From VBCG01 sp044226535 (lineage in GTDB: Bacteria; Pseudomonadota; Gammaproteobacteria; Burkholderiales; Casimicrobiaceae), in the NCBI GenBank assembly GCA_044226535.1, contig JBGAGT010000019.1:12572-76571 (forward strand): a stretch of DNA of 64,000 nucleotides, given 5' to 3'. The notes under the pieces are model-generated. The model saw only the letters and a program-made list of their open reading frames with translations. It was not told where the DNA came from and did no database searches. The translations under genes were made by a program, and so were the position numbers. This document shows, piece after piece, positions 1 to 7,603 of the stretch. Numbering within the stretch: position 1 is the stretch's first letter; every line of letters starts with the position of its first letter.

Positions 1-304
1 CTACGAAGGCGGCATCGGCAACATGAACTACTCGATCAGCAACAACGCCGAGTACGGCGAGTACGTGAGCGGCCCGCGCATCGTCAACGCCGACACCAAG
101 AAGGCGATGAAGGACATGCTCACGCGCATCCAGACCGGCGAATACGCGCGCGACTTCATCCTCGAGAACCGCGCGGGCGCGCCGACGCTGCTGTCGCGGC
201 GCCGCATCACGGCGCAGCACTCGATCGAGACCGTCGGGGCGAAGCTGCGCGCGATGATGCCCTGGATTGCCAAGAACCGCCTGGTCGACCAGTCGCGCAA
301 CTGA
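1..304 (+). CDS. ilvC: Ketol-acid reductoisomerase, C-terminal part (partial)
   Basis: The reading frame enters the window already open (first full codon at base 2) and stops at TGA 302-304. About 100 residues of the C-terminal all-helical domain are visible, with the family-typical NMNYSISNNAEYGEY and the end KLRAMMPWI. The enzyme makes the dihydroxy acids of valine, isoleucine and leucine synthesis from acetohydroxy acids with NADPH and magnesium. The ending fits the short class I form. Its downstream company (psd, pssA, leuA) is the usual Burkholderiales ilv cluster, so ilvB and ilvH probably lie upstream of the window. A GGCGCC/GGCGCC palindrome at 311-326 directly follows the stop and may help end transcription. 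Confidence 0.95.
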   Translation, partial: YEGGIGNMNYSISNNAEYGEYVSGPRIVNADTKKAMKDMLTRIQTGEYARDFILENRAGAPTLLSRRRITAQHSIETVGAKLRAMMPWIAKNRLVDQSRN

Positions 305-332
305 CGCTTCCGGCGCCTCCGGCGCCGAAAGC

Positions 333-507
333 GTCATCCCCGTGAAAGCGGGGATCCAGCCTCGACGCGCCGAAAGCGTCATCCCCGCGAAGGCGGGGAT
401 CCAGCCTTGGCGCCCCATCGACGGTCACGACTGGATTCCCGCCTTCGCGGGAATGACAGATTGCCGCCTGCGCGGGAATGACAGATTGCCGCCTGCGCGG
501 GAATGAC
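333..507. repeat. Short interspersed palindromic repeats (GTCATCCCCGCGAAAGCGGGGATCC type)
   Basis: Two forward copies lie at 333-360 and 378-404, followed by inverted copies ending GCGGGAATGAC from 434 on. The last part is a perfect 25-bp tandem duplication (451-475 and 476-500). Each unit is a hairpin, CCCCGC-GAAA-GCGGGG or CCCGC-CTTC-GCGGG. The same element recurs at 13901-14039 and, degenerate, near 3811. Translated, the unit gives a VIPAKAGIQ string, so any ORF crossing it is spurious. It separates ilvC from the cardiolipin synthase gene. Confidence 0.85.
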
Positions 508-517
508 GGAACGTGTC

Positions 518-1975
518 ATGCAGCTCGCGAAACTGATCGAGGGCATCGACTGGGGCAGCCTCTACGTCGCCAGCGAGTGGGCGCTGCGCGTCGCGGCGCT
601 GGTCTACGTGCCGCAGCGGCGCCCGCCCGCCGCGGCGCGTGCCTGGCTGCTGCTGATCCTCTTCCTGCCTTGGCCGGGCGTGCTGCTGTACGTGCTGATC
701 GGGCGCGCCTACCTGCCGCGGCGGCGCTACCGCCTGCAGCGGCAGATCGCCGAGCTGACGCGGAGCCTGCTGCCGGCCGAGGACACGGGCCGGAAGCGGC
801 CGCTGCCGGACGTGTCGCCCGGGCTCGTGCCCGCATTCGAGCTCGTCAACGCGCTTTCCGAGTTCCCGCCGGTCGCCGGCTGCCGCTTCGAGCTCCTGCC
901 CGCTTACGACGCTGCCATCGCGCGGCTCGTCGCCGGGATCGACGGCGCGCGCCGGCAGGTGCACCTGCTCTTCTACATCTTCGCCGCGGACGAGGTGGGC
1001 GACGCCGTCGCGGCAGCGCTCGAGCGCGCGGCGCGACGCGGCGTCGTGGTGCGGGTGCTGATGGATGCGATCGGCTCGCGCAGCGGCCTCGCGCGCTACA
1101 CGCCGGGGCTGCGCGCCGCCGGCGCCGAGGTGATCGCGATGATGCCGTTGCGCCTGTGGGGGCCGAACGCCGCGCGCTTCGACCTGCGCAACCACCGCAA
1201 GGTCGTGGTGATCGACGGCGAGGTCGCTTTCTTCGGCTCGCAGAACATCGTCTCGTCGCACGCCAACCGCGGCATGACCAACGAGGAGCTGCTGGTGCGC
1301 GCCACCGGCGCGGTGGTGCAGCAGCTCGACGCGGTACTGCTCGGCGACCGCTACCTCGAGACGGGCTCGCTCCCTTCCGACTCCGGGCGCCTGCCCTCGC
1401 CCTCGCCCGCGCCGGTGGCGGGCTCGCAAGGCGTCGCACAGGTCGTGCCGAGCGGGCCCGGCTACAACGAAGGTACGGCCGAAGCGGTGATGATCGCGCT
1501 GATGCACGGCGCGCGAAGCCGCATCGTGCTCACCGCGCCCTACGTGGTGCCGAGCGAGGCCTTCCTCGGCGCCATGACCAGCGCGGCGAGGCGCGGCGTG
1601 GCGGTGGCGCTGATCGTCGACGCCGAATCCAACAAGCCTTTCGTGCAGCTCGCCCAGCAGTCGTTCTACGACGCGATGCTGGATGCGGGCGTCACCATCC
1701 ACCACCACCGCGGGAGCTTCCTGCACGCCAAGCACCTCTCGGTCGACGAGGAGGTGGCGCTGATCGGCTCGTCGAACTTCGACATCCGCTCGTTCGCGCT
1801 GAACGCCGAGGTGAGCGTGCTGATCTGCGACCGCGGCGTGGTCGAGGACCTGGCCGCGGTCCAGCGCGGCTACCTCGCGCGCTGCGTCGCGGTGACGCGC
1901 GAGACGCGGCTCGCCGCGCCGCGCATCCAGCGCATCCTCGAGAACCTCGCGCGCCTCACCGATTCGCTGCTCTGA
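518..1975 (+). CDS. cls: Cardiolipin synthase (phospholipase D superfamily)
   Basis: Inner-membrane enzyme condensing two phosphatidylglycerol molecules to cardiolipin. Two hydrophobic N-terminal stretches (ALRVAALVYV and WLLLILFLPWPGVLLYVLIG) are followed by two PLD domains, each with an HKD motif: HRKVVVID and HAKHLSVD. The 485-residue length fits bacterial Cls. I chose ATG 518, with GGAA at 508-511. The earlier in-frame ATG 503 lies inside the repeat patch and is unlikely. Cls is inserted, with a small gene, between ilvC and psd, so three phospholipid genes (cls, psd, pssA) sit in a row. Whether it is ClsA-like or another subtype cannot be settled by eye. Confidence 0.9.
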   Translation: MQLAKLIEGIDWGSLYVASEWALRVAALVYVPQRRPPAAARAWLLLILFLPWPGVLLYVLIGRAYLPRRRYRLQRQIAELTRSLLPAEDTGRKRPLPDVSPGLVPAFELVNALSEFPPVAGCRFELLPAYDAAIARLVAGIDGARRQVHLLFYIFAADEVGDAVAAALERAARRGVVVRVLMDAIGSRSGLARYTPGLRAAGAEVIAMMPLRLWGPNAARFDLRNHRKVVVIDGEVAFFGSQNIVSSHANRGMTNEELLVRATGAVVQQLDAVLLGDRYLETGSLPSDSGRLPSPSPAPVAGSQGVAQVVPSGPGYNEGTAEAVMIALMHGARSRIVLTAPYVVPSEAFLGAMTSAARRGVAVALIVDAESNKPFVQLAQQSFYDAMLDAGVTIHHHRGSFLHAKHLSVDEEVALIGSSNFDIRSFALNAEVSVLICDRGVVEDLAAVQRGYLARCVAVTRETRLAAPRIQRILENLARLTDSLL

Positions 1976-2013
1976 CGTGCGAGCGGCCGCCCCGCGGACT
2001 ATACTGCGGCGCC

Positions 2014-2340
2014 ATGGACACAGCACGCGCAAGGCGGGCATCGGCGCGCAGCCAGCGCGGTTGGGCCGGGCTGATCGGCCTGCTGATCGCGCTCGCCATC
2101 GTCGCCTGGCTGGGCCGCGGCTTGCTGGCGAAGTTGCTGCCGGCGCCGCCGCCCCCCACGCGGGCGGGGGCCCGCGCGCCGGGCCCCGTGGCGCCCGCCG
2201 ACTTCGACGCCACCACGACGACGCCGGTCCCGCGCAACGAGCTCGAGCGCGCCAAGGGGCTCGAAAACGCGGTGCGCGACCAGGCGGCCGACATGGCGCG
2301 GCGCATCGAAGATGCGCAACAGCAACCGCCGAGGAACTGA
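2014..2340 (+). CDS. Small single-pass membrane protein, function unknown
   Basis: 108 residues: a basic N-terminus, one membrane segment (WAGLIGLLIALAIVAWLG), a proline-rich linker (PAPPPPTRAGARAPGPVAP) and a charged helical tail ending QQQPPRN. A TATACT hexamer at 2000-2005 lies 8 nt before the ATG. The stop overlaps the region carrying the psd ribosome-binding site, so the gene probably belongs to one unit with psd. The topology suggests an N-in anchor with a periplasmic tail. I do not recognise a named family, and no enzymatic motif is visible. Being wedged between cls and psd hints at a membrane or envelope role, which is inference only. Confidence 0.7.
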   Translation: MDTARARRASARSQRGWAGLIGLLIALAIVAWLGRGLLAKLLPAPPPPTRAGARAPGPVAPADFDATTTTPVPRNELERAKGLENAVRDQAADMARRIEDAQQQPPRN

Positions 2341-2344
2341 CCGC

Positions 2345-2992
2345 TTGGCCAACGCTTCGTATCCCCACCCGCTGATCGCCCGCGAAGGCTGGCCGTTCAT
2401 CGCCATCGCCGCTGTTGCGACGGCGGTGCTCGGGTGGATCGCCTGGCCGCTGGGCGTGCTGGGCTTTCTTGCGCTGGTGTTCGTGCTGCAGTTCTTCCGC
2501 GACCCCCCGCGCGAGGTCCCCACCGACGCGCACGCCGTGCTGTCGCCGGCCGACGGCCGCATCGTCTCGGTCGGGAAAGCGCACGACCCCTGGCTCGACC
2601 GCGAGGCGCTCAAGATCAGCGTGTTCATGAACGTGTTCAACGTCCATTCGAACCGCAGCCCGGTCGATGCCGAGGTGGTCCACGTCTGGTACCACCCGGG
2701 AAGCTTCGTCAACGCCGCGCTCGACAAGGCTTCGACCGACAACGAACGCAACGCGCTGCACCTTCGCACCAACGAGGGCGTCGACGTGACCTGCGTGCAG
2801 GTGGCGGGGCTCATCGCGCGGCGCATCCTCTGCTACGTGAAGCCGGGCGACCGCCTCGTGCCGGGCATGCGCTACGGCTTCATCCGTTTCGGCTCGCGGG
2901 TCGATGTCTACCTGCCGGCGGGCGCCAAGCCGCGCGCCGCGGTGGGCGACGTGGTCAAGGCCACGTCGAGCATCCTCGCCGAGCTCACCTGA
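2345..2992 (+). CDS. psd: Phosphatidylserine decarboxylase (short form)
   Basis: Converts phosphatidylserine to phosphatidylethanolamine using a pyruvoyl group formed by self-cleavage. After YPHPLIAREGWPF come membrane-associated hydrophobic residues and the conserved LSPADGRI, FMNVFNVHSNRSPV and RFGSRVDVYLP blocks; the GS in RFGSR is the expected self-processing site. I take TTG 2345 as start because GAGGA (2331-2335) is ideally spaced and gives the usual length of about 215 residues. ATG 2312 would overlap the previous gene by 29 bases and add an unconserved tail. pssA follows after 24 bp, so substrate maker and user are co-transcribed. Confidence 0.93.
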   Translation: MANASYPHPLIAREGWPFIAIAAVATAVLGWIAWPLGVLGFLALVFVLQFFRDPPREVPTDAHAVLSPADGRIVSVGKAHDPWLDREALKISVFMNVFNVHSNRSPVDAEVVHVWYHPGSFVNAALDKASTDNERNALHLRTNEGVDVTCVQVAGLIARRILCYVKPGDRLVPGMRYGFIRFGSRVDVYLPAGAKPRAAVGDVVKATSSILAELT

Positions 2993-3016
2993 AGGCACGC
3001 GGGCCCCGTCATCACC

Positions 3017-3790
3017 ATGGTCGACTTCGACACCCAGCGGGCGCTGCGCAAGAACCGCGTGCGCCGCCGCGGCATCTACCTCCTGCCGAACCTCTTCACG
3101 ACCGGCGCGCTGTTCGCGGGCTTCTACGCCATCGTCCAGGCGATGGACGCGCGCTTCGACCTCGCGGCCATCGCCATCTTCGTCGCGGCGCTGCTCGACG
3201 GGCTCGACGGGCGCGTCGCGCGCATGACGCACACCCAGAGCGCGTTCGGCGCCGAGTACGACAGCCTCGCCGACATGGTGAGCTTCGGCGCCGCGCCGGC
3301 GCTCGTCATCTACGAATGGGTGCTGCGCGACATGGGCAAGCTCGGCTGGATCGCCGCCTTCGTCTACGTCGCCGGCGCGGCGCTGCGGCTCGCGCGCTTC
3401 AACGTGCTGCTCGAGGTCGCCGACAAGCGCTGGTTCACCGGGCTGCCGAGCCCCTCGGCCGCGCTGCTGGTGGCGAGCTTCGTCTACATCGTCGACGACT
3501 ACATGGTCGACCCGGGCGGCTTCCACTGGATCGCCTGGGCGATCACCGTGTTCGCGGGGCTGGCCATGGTGTCCAACCTCAAGTACTACAGCGGCAAGGC
3601 CTTCAACCTGCGCAAGAGCGTGCCTTTCCTCGCGATCTTCGCCTTCGTGCTGGTGATCGCGCTGCTGTCCTACCAGCCGGGACTCGTGATCTTCGCCGCC
3701 TTCGTCTGCTACGCCATCTCCGGCTTCGTGGTCAGCGCATGGACGATGCGCCGCCGCCGCCCGCGCGCCGAGCCGAACGTCGAGCCCTGA
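3017..3790 (+). CDS. pssA: CDP-diacylglycerol--serine O-phosphatidyltransferase
   Basis: 257-residue integral membrane enzyme making phosphatidylserine from CDP-diacylglycerol and serine, the substrate for Psd just upstream. The CDP-alcohol phosphatidyltransferase signature DG-x2-AR-x8-G-x3-D-x3-D is present as DGLDGRVARMTHTQSAFG followed by AEYDSLAD, around residues 59-86. Several hydrophobic spans follow, and the tail is short, basic and polar. The ATG start has only a distant GAAGG upstream, so translation may lean on coupling with psd. The gene order psd-pssA-leuA is typical of Burkholderiales. Confidence 0.93.
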   Translation: MVDFDTQRALRKNRVRRRGIYLLPNLFTTGALFAGFYAIVQAMDARFDLAAIAIFVAALLDGLDGRVARMTHTQSAFGAEYDSLADMVSFGAAPALVIYEWVLRDMGKLGWIAAFVYVAGAALRLARFNVLLEVADKRWFTGLPSPSAALLVASFVYIVDDYMVDPGGFHWIAWAITVFAGLAMVSNLKYYSGKAFNLRKSVPFLAIFAFVLVIALLSYQPGLVIFAAFVCYAISGFVVSAWTMRRRRPRAEPNVEP

Positions 3791-3838
3791 CCCGCGGCTG
3801 CGGCCCGGCCGTCATCCCCGCGAACGCGGCGGGGGCTC

Positions 3839-3867
3839 TTGCGCGCCGCAGCGAAATGCGCTACGTT
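3839..3867 (+). promoter_or_regulatory. Candidate sigma-70 promoter of the leuA leader
   Basis: TTGCGC (3839-3844) and TACGTT (3862-3867) are 17 bp apart. The predicted start of transcription falls at or next to ATG 3874 of the leader peptide, with exactly six bases after the -10. A degenerate copy of the GTCATCCCCGCG repeat (about 3811-3836) lies immediately upstream. Confidence 0.5.
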
Positions 3868-3873
3868 AGGCAA

Positions 3874-3978
3874 ATGGACGCTTCGTTCATCCGCAGCCCC
3901 CTCGGCGGCCTCACCGCCGGCGCCCCCGATCGCCTGATCGGCCTGGGCCTGCTGCTGCTGCGCCTCGCGCGCACATAA
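3874..3978 (+). CDS. leuL: leuA leader peptide, leucine-rich
   Basis: A 34-codon ORF in the leader of leuA. Nine codons are leucine, including four in a row (GLGLLLLRLART), all near the end as in classical attenuator peptides. An in-frame ATG at 3856 would give 40 residues, but 3874 fits the promoter. Low leucyl-tRNA would stall ribosomes at the Leu run and change folding of the RNA just downstream (4004-4074). This follows the known logic of amino-acid biosynthetic attenuators; the role here is inferred from position and composition. Confidence 0.75.
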   Translation: MDASFIRSPLGGLTAGAPDRLIGLGLLLLRLART

Positions 3979-4003
3979 ACCTACCCCCCAATTCGAGCAG
4001 TTT

Positions 4004-4074
4004 CGTTGCAATGCCACCCGGCAACGGGAGCCGTTGCCCACGCGTCGATGCGCCATGCGCTCCCGTCGGCAACG
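4004..4074 (+). promoter_or_regulatory. Attenuator-like RNA with four alternately pairing segments
   Basis: Segment 1 CGTTGC (4004-4009) can pair with segment 2 GCAACG (4021-4026). Segment 2 GGCAACGG (4020-4027) pairs perfectly with segment 3 CCGTTGCC (4031-4038). Segment 3 CGTTGCC (4032-4038) pairs with segment 4 GGCAACG (4068-4074). A further 8-bp pairing, ACGGGAGC 4024-4031 with GCTCCCGT 4059-4066, competes. Adjacent pairings exclude each other. No U-run follows segment 4, so control may be Rho-dependent or act on the leuA ribosome-binding site (AGGGA 4094-4098). Confidence 0.7.
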
Positions 4075-4105
4075 CCCGCCCCCGGAACGAACCAGGGAAA
4101 CACCC

Positions 4106-5887
4106 ATGAACGCCAAGCCCGCCCGCACCGCTTCCAGGCCCTCCACCGCCAGGCTCTCCGACAAGTACCACCCCTTCGCGCCGGTCGGCCTCGCCGACCG
4201 CAGCTGGCCGAGCCGCAGCATCACACGCCCGCCGATCTGGTGCAGCGTCGACCTGCGCGACGGCAACCAGGCGCTGATCGAGCCGATGGACGCCGAGCGC
4301 AAGCTCCGCATGTTCGAGCAGCTCGTGTCGATGGGCTACAAGGAGATCGAGGTCGGCTTCCCCGCGGCGTCGCAGACCGACTTCGACTTCATCCGCAAGC
4401 TGATCGACGAGGACCTGATCCCCGGCGACGTCGTCGTGCAGGTGCTGACGCAATCGCGCGAGCCGCTGATCCGCCGCTCCTTCGAGGCCCTGAAGGGCGC
4501 GAAGCGCGCCATCATGCACCTCTACAACTCGACCTCGACGGCGCAACGCCGCGTGGTGTTCAAGCTCGACAAGCCGGGCATCGTCGACATCGCGGTGACG
4601 GGGGCGCGGATCATCCGCGACTGCGCGAAGGCGCAGGCCGGGACCGAGTGGACGTTCCAGTACTCACCCGAGAGCTTCACCGGCACCGAGCTCGACTTCG
4701 CCAAGGAGATCTGCGACGCCGTCATCGACGTCTGGCAGCCCACGCCCGCGCACAAGGCCATCATCAACCTGCCGGCGACGGTGGAGCTCGCGCCGCCCAA
4801 CGTCTACGCCGACCAGATCGAGTGGATGAGCCGCAACCTGGCGCGCCGCGATTCCATCGTGCTGTCGGTGCATCCCCACAACGACCGCGGCTGCGGCGTG
4901 GCCGCCGCCGAGCTCGCGCAGATGGCGGGCGCCGAGCGCGTCGAGGGCTGCCTCTTCGGCAACGGCGAGCGCACCGGCAACGTCTGCCTCGTGACCCTCG
5001 GGCTCAACCTCTACACCCAGGGCGTCGACCCCGGCATCGACTTTTCCGACATCAACGCCATCATCCGCACCGTCGAGTACGCCAACCAGATCCCCGTGCA
5101 CCCGCGTCATCCTTACGGCGGCGAGCTCGTGTTCACGGCGTTCTCGGGCTCGCACCAGGACGCGATCAAGAAGGGCCTCGCCGAGCACCGCGAATGGCAG
5201 GCCCAGGGCATCGAGCGCTGGGACGTGCCTTACCTCCCCATCGACCCGGCCGACGTCGGCCGAACCTACGACGCGGTGATCCGCGTCAACAGCCAGTCGG
5301 GCAAGGGAGGGGTCGCCTACCTCCTCGAGCGCGACTACGGCTTCGCGCTGCCCCGCATGCTGCAGATCGAGTTCAGCCAGGCCGTGCAGCGCGTCACCGA
5401 CGCGACGGGCAAGGAGCTCGCGTCGGCCGAGATCCGCGCGCTGTTCGACCGCGAGTACGTCGCGCAGCAGTTGCCGATCGCCTACCGCGACCACCGCGCG
5501 CAGCACAACGCCGACGACGGCCGCGTCGAGCACCTCGCCGCGCGCGTGACGGTGGACGGCGTCGAGCGCGTGCTGCAGGGCGCCGGCAACGGCCCCGTCG
5601 ACGCCTTCGTGCACGTGCTGCGCAACGAGCTCGGCTTCGACATCCACGTGCAGAACTACCACGAGCACGGGGTGGGCGCGGGCGAGGACGCCACCGCGGT
5701 GTCGTACGTGCAGCTGCGCGTCGGCGCGGACCGCGCGGTCTATGGCGTGGGCCTCGACAGCAACATCGTCACGGCGACGCTCAAGGCCGTGGTGAGCGCC
5801 GTCAACCGCGGCATCGGCGCGGGGATGCTGGCACTGCCCGCGCCGGCGGCACAGGGCGCGGGCGGACACCCGGCCATCGCCGCCTGA
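4106..5887 (+). CDS. leuA: 2-isopropylmalate synthase
   Basis: First committed step of leucine synthesis: acetyl-CoA plus 2-oxoisovalerate to 2-isopropylmalate. The HMGL-like TIM barrel starts with WCSVDLRDGNQAL, which carries the metal-binding Asp, and contains HPHNDRGCG and GNGERTGNV. A C-terminal LeuA dimer/regulatory domain follows (about residues 440-575). The 593-residue length matches the long LeuA type. ATG 4106 has AGGGA seven bases upstream; upstream in-frame ATGs lie in the attenuator. The alanine/glycine-rich extreme C-terminus is unconserved. Expression is probably set by leucine supply through the leader, with leucine feedback on the C-terminal domain as known for the family. 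Confidence 0.95.
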   Translation: MNAKPARTASRPSTARLSDKYHPFAPVGLADRSWPSRSITRPPIWCSVDLRDGNQALIEPMDAERKLRMFEQLVSMGYKEIEVGFPAASQTDFDFIRKLIDEDLIPGDVVVQVLTQSREPLIRRSFEALKGAKRAIMHLYNSTSTAQRRVVFKLDKPGIVDIAVTGARIIRDCAKAQAGTEWTFQYSPESFTGTELDFAKEICDAVIDVWQPTPAHKAIINLPATVELAPPNVYADQIEWMSRNLARRDSIVLSVHPHNDRGCGVAAAELAQMAGAERVEGCLFGNGERTGNVCLVTLGLNLYTQGVDPGIDFSDINAIIRTVEYANQIPVHPRHPYGGELVFTAFSGSHQDAIKKGLAEHREWQAQGIERWDVPYLPIDPADVGRTYDAVIRVNSQSGKGGVAYLLERDYGFALPRMLQIEFSQAVQRVTDATGKELASAEIRALFDREYVAQQLPIAYRDHRAQHNADDGRVEHLAARVTVDGVERVLQGAGNGPVDAFVHVLRNELGFDIHVQNYHEHGVGAGEDATAVSYVQLRVGADRAVYGVGLDSNIVTATLKAVVSAVNRGIGAGMLALPAPAAQGAGGHPAIAA

Positions 5888-5896
5888 CGGGACCGG

Positions 5897-5914
5897 GCGC
5901 CCCGCGAGGGGCGC
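5897..5914 (+). terminator. GC-rich hairpin after leuA
   Basis: GCGCCCC-GCGA-GGGGCGC forms a perfect 7-bp stem with a GNRA-type loop ten bases after the leuA stop. It has no T-run, so an intrinsic terminator is only possible; it could also protect the 3-prime end. Confidence 0.4.
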
Positions 5915-5996
5915 ACCGCCACCGCAGGGCATCGGCCGGCTCGCGGCCCATCGCTTCCGGACACGGCCGTCGCGGCACCGCGGCGGCCGTCCTGGT

Positions 5997-6028
5997 TTGC
6001 CATACGCTATATCTCGACGTATATTACG
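5997..6028 (+). promoter_or_regulatory. modA promoter overlapped by a ModE-type operator
   Basis: TTGCCA (5997-6002) and TATATT (6020-6025) are 17 bp apart, a near-ideal sigma-70 promoter. Overlying it is CGCTATAT (6005-6012), seven bases, then TATATTACG (6020-6028). This closely resembles the ModE operator half-sites CGCTATATA and TATATAACG. A repressor bound here would cover the -10, as in E. coli modABC. A ModE-like gene is the last in the operon. Confidence 0.75.
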
Positions 6029-6044
6029 CGCCGAGGAGGACACC

Positions 6045-6818
6045 ATGGGACGTTTCGCCGGCGCCGTTTCGGCCGCCTTCGCGGTCTTCGCATTCACCCT
6101 CGGCACGCTGCCCGCCGCCGCGGCCGACGTCACGGTGTTCGCCGCGGCGAGCCTCAAGGAGGCGATGGACGCCCAGGCGCGGGCCTTCGAGGCCGCGACC
6201 GGCAACAAGGTGGTGGTGTCGTACGCCGGCAGCAACGCGCTGGCCAAGCAGATCGAGGGCGGCGCGCCCGCCGACCTCTTCATCTCCGCCGACCTCGACT
6301 GGATGGACTACCTCGCCGAGCGCAAGCTGATCCAGCCCGACACGCGCGGCAACCTGTTGCGCAACTCGCTGGTGCTGGTGGCGCCGGCGGCGAGCACCTC
6401 GTCGATCAAGATCGCCCCGGCGTTCGCGCTGGCGCAGGCCCTCGGCGACGGCAAGCTCGCGATGGCCAACCCCGACAGCGTGCCCGCCGGCAAGTACGGC
6501 AAGACGGCGCTCGAGGCGCTCGGCGTCTGGCCGTCCGTGGAGAAGTCGGTGGCGCGCGCCGAGAACGTGCGCGCCGCGCTGGCGCTGGTGTCGCGCGGCG
6601 AGGCCCCGTTGGGCATCGTCTACGCGACCGACGCCTTCGCCGACAAGGGCGTGCGCATCGTCGACACCTTCCCGGCCAACACCCACCCGCCCATCGTCTA
6701 CCCGGCAGCGCTGACCGCCAACGCGAAGTCGCCGGCCGCGAAGCCGCTGCTCGAGTTCCTGCGCGGCAAGGATGCCGCGTCCATCTGGCAGAAGTTCGGG
6801 TTCACGCTGGCCGACTAG
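6045..6818 (+). CDS. modA: Molybdate ABC transporter, periplasmic binding protein
   Basis: 257 residues with a signal peptide (hydrophobic AVSAAFAVFAFTLGTLPAAAA, cleavage expected near residue 26), then the mature start DVTVFAAASLKEAMD typical of ModA. Further family blocks are SYAGSNALAKQIEGGAPADLF, which carries ligand-contact serines, ANPDSVPAGKYGK and GIVYATDAF. ATG 6045 has a strong GAGGAGGA four bases upstream, so this start is preferred over an earlier ATG at 5997 that lies in the promoter. It captures molybdate or tungstate and hands it to ModB. First gene of modABC plus the modE-like gene. Confidence 0.93.
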   Translation: MGRFAGAVSAAFAVFAFTLGTLPAAAADVTVFAAASLKEAMDAQARAFEAATGNKVVVSYAGSNALAKQIEGGAPADLFISADLDWMDYLAERKLIQPDTRGNLLRNSLVLVAPAASTSSIKIAPAFALAQALGDGKLAMANPDSVPAGKYGKTALEALGVWPSVEKSVARAENVRAALALVSRGEAPLGIVYATDAFADKGVRIVDTFPANTHPPIVYPAALTANAKSPAAKPLLEFLRGKDAASIWQKFGFTLAD

Positions 6819-6893
6819 GGCGGCGCGGACCGTGGCGCGCGCGGCCGGCGCACGCTCTGGCGCGCGTCGCGCCGCGTCGGTGACAATCGCGTC

Positions 6894-6923
6894 ATGCAGC
6901 GCGCGGCCCTGACGTGGGACTGA
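6894..6923 (+). CDS. Nine-codon upstream ORF overlapping the modB start
   Basis: ATG 6894 opens MQRAALTWD and stops at TGA 6921-6923, seven codons into the modB frame, which starts at GTG 6914. A GACAAT hexamer (6882-6887) lies exactly six bases before the ATG, the same spacing as in many other starts in this window. The mini-ORF might be translated as a leaderless message and deliver ribosomes to the weak GTG of modB. It could also be chance; only the arrangement is seen. Confidence 0.35.
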   Translation: MQRAALTWD

Positions 6924-7603
6924 CTCCGCAGGAACTCGGCATCCTCGCGCTGAGCCTGCGCGTGGCGCTGGTCAGCGTCGTCGCGAGCCTGCCGCTCGCC
7001 ATCGGCGTGGCCTGGCTCCTCGCACGCGTGCGCTTTCCCGGCAAGACGCTGGTCGATGCGCTGGTGCACCTCCCGCTGGTGCTGCCGCCCGTCGTCGTGG
7101 GCTTCGCACTGCTGGTGCTGTTCGGCCGCAAGGGGCCCATCGGCAGCCTGCTGGACCAGTGGTTCGGCATCGTGTTCGCCTTCCGCTGGACGGGCGCGGC
7201 GCTCGCCTCGGCGGTGATGGGCTTCCCGCTGATGGTGCGCGCCATCCGCCTGTCGATCGACGCCGTCGACCGGCGCCTCGAGGTCGCGGCGCACACGCTC
7301 GGGGCCTCGCGGCTGCGCGTGTTCGCCACCATCACGCTGCCGCTGGCGCTGCCCGGCATCGTCACCGGCGTCATGCTGTCGTTCGCGCGCGGCCTCGGCG
7401 AGTTCGGCGCGACCATCACCTTCGTCTCCAACATTCCCGGCGAGACCGAGACGCTGCCGCTGGCGATCTACACCTTCACGCAGGTCCCGAGCGGTGACGC
7501 CCAGGCGCTGCGCCTGTCGATCATCGCGGTGGTCCTGTCGCTGGCGGCGCTGGTCGCCTCCGAGCGCCTGACCCCGCGCCCCGCGGGCGAGCGGCATCGA
7601 TGA
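6914..7603 (+). CDS. modB: Molybdate ABC transporter permease
   Basis: 229-residue inner-membrane permease with about five hydrophobic spans. The cytoplasmic EAA loop, which docks on ModC, is visible as EVAAHTLGASRLRVFATITLP. GLGEFGATITFVSNIPGETETLPLAIYTF is the hallmark of ModB. I take GTG 6914 as start; there is no clear ribosome-binding site, and an upstream nine-codon ORF overlaps it. Unlike its neighbours it is separated from modA by 95 bp, which contain a -10-like GACAAT, so an internal promoter is possible. It overlaps modC by four bases (ATGA). Confidence 0.92.
   Translation: MGLTPQELGILALSLRVALVSVVASLPLAIGVAWLLARVRFPGKTLVDALVHLPLVLPPVVVGFALLVLFGRKGPIGSLLDQWFGIVFAFRWTGAALASAVMGFPLMVRAIRLSIDAVDRRLEVAAHTLGASRLRVFATITLPLALPGIVTGVMLSFARGLGEFGATITFVSNIPGETETLPLAIYTFTQVPSGDAQALRLSIIAVVLSLAALVASERLTPRPAGERHR

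Noticed and set aside
503..505. ATG as start of cardiolipin synthase
   Set aside because: It lies within the repeat; ATG 518 has better spacing from GGAA and gives a normal N-terminus.
333..507. Repeat patch considered as a CRISPR array
   Set aside because: Units are palindromic, switch orientation, and have no unique spacers of constant length; no cas genes are present.
425..3526. Very long open frame on the minus strand across cls, psd and pssA
   Set aside because: It is the mirror of real genes in very GC-rich DNA; its product is His/Arg/Asp low complexity with no domain, and it runs through the repeat patch.
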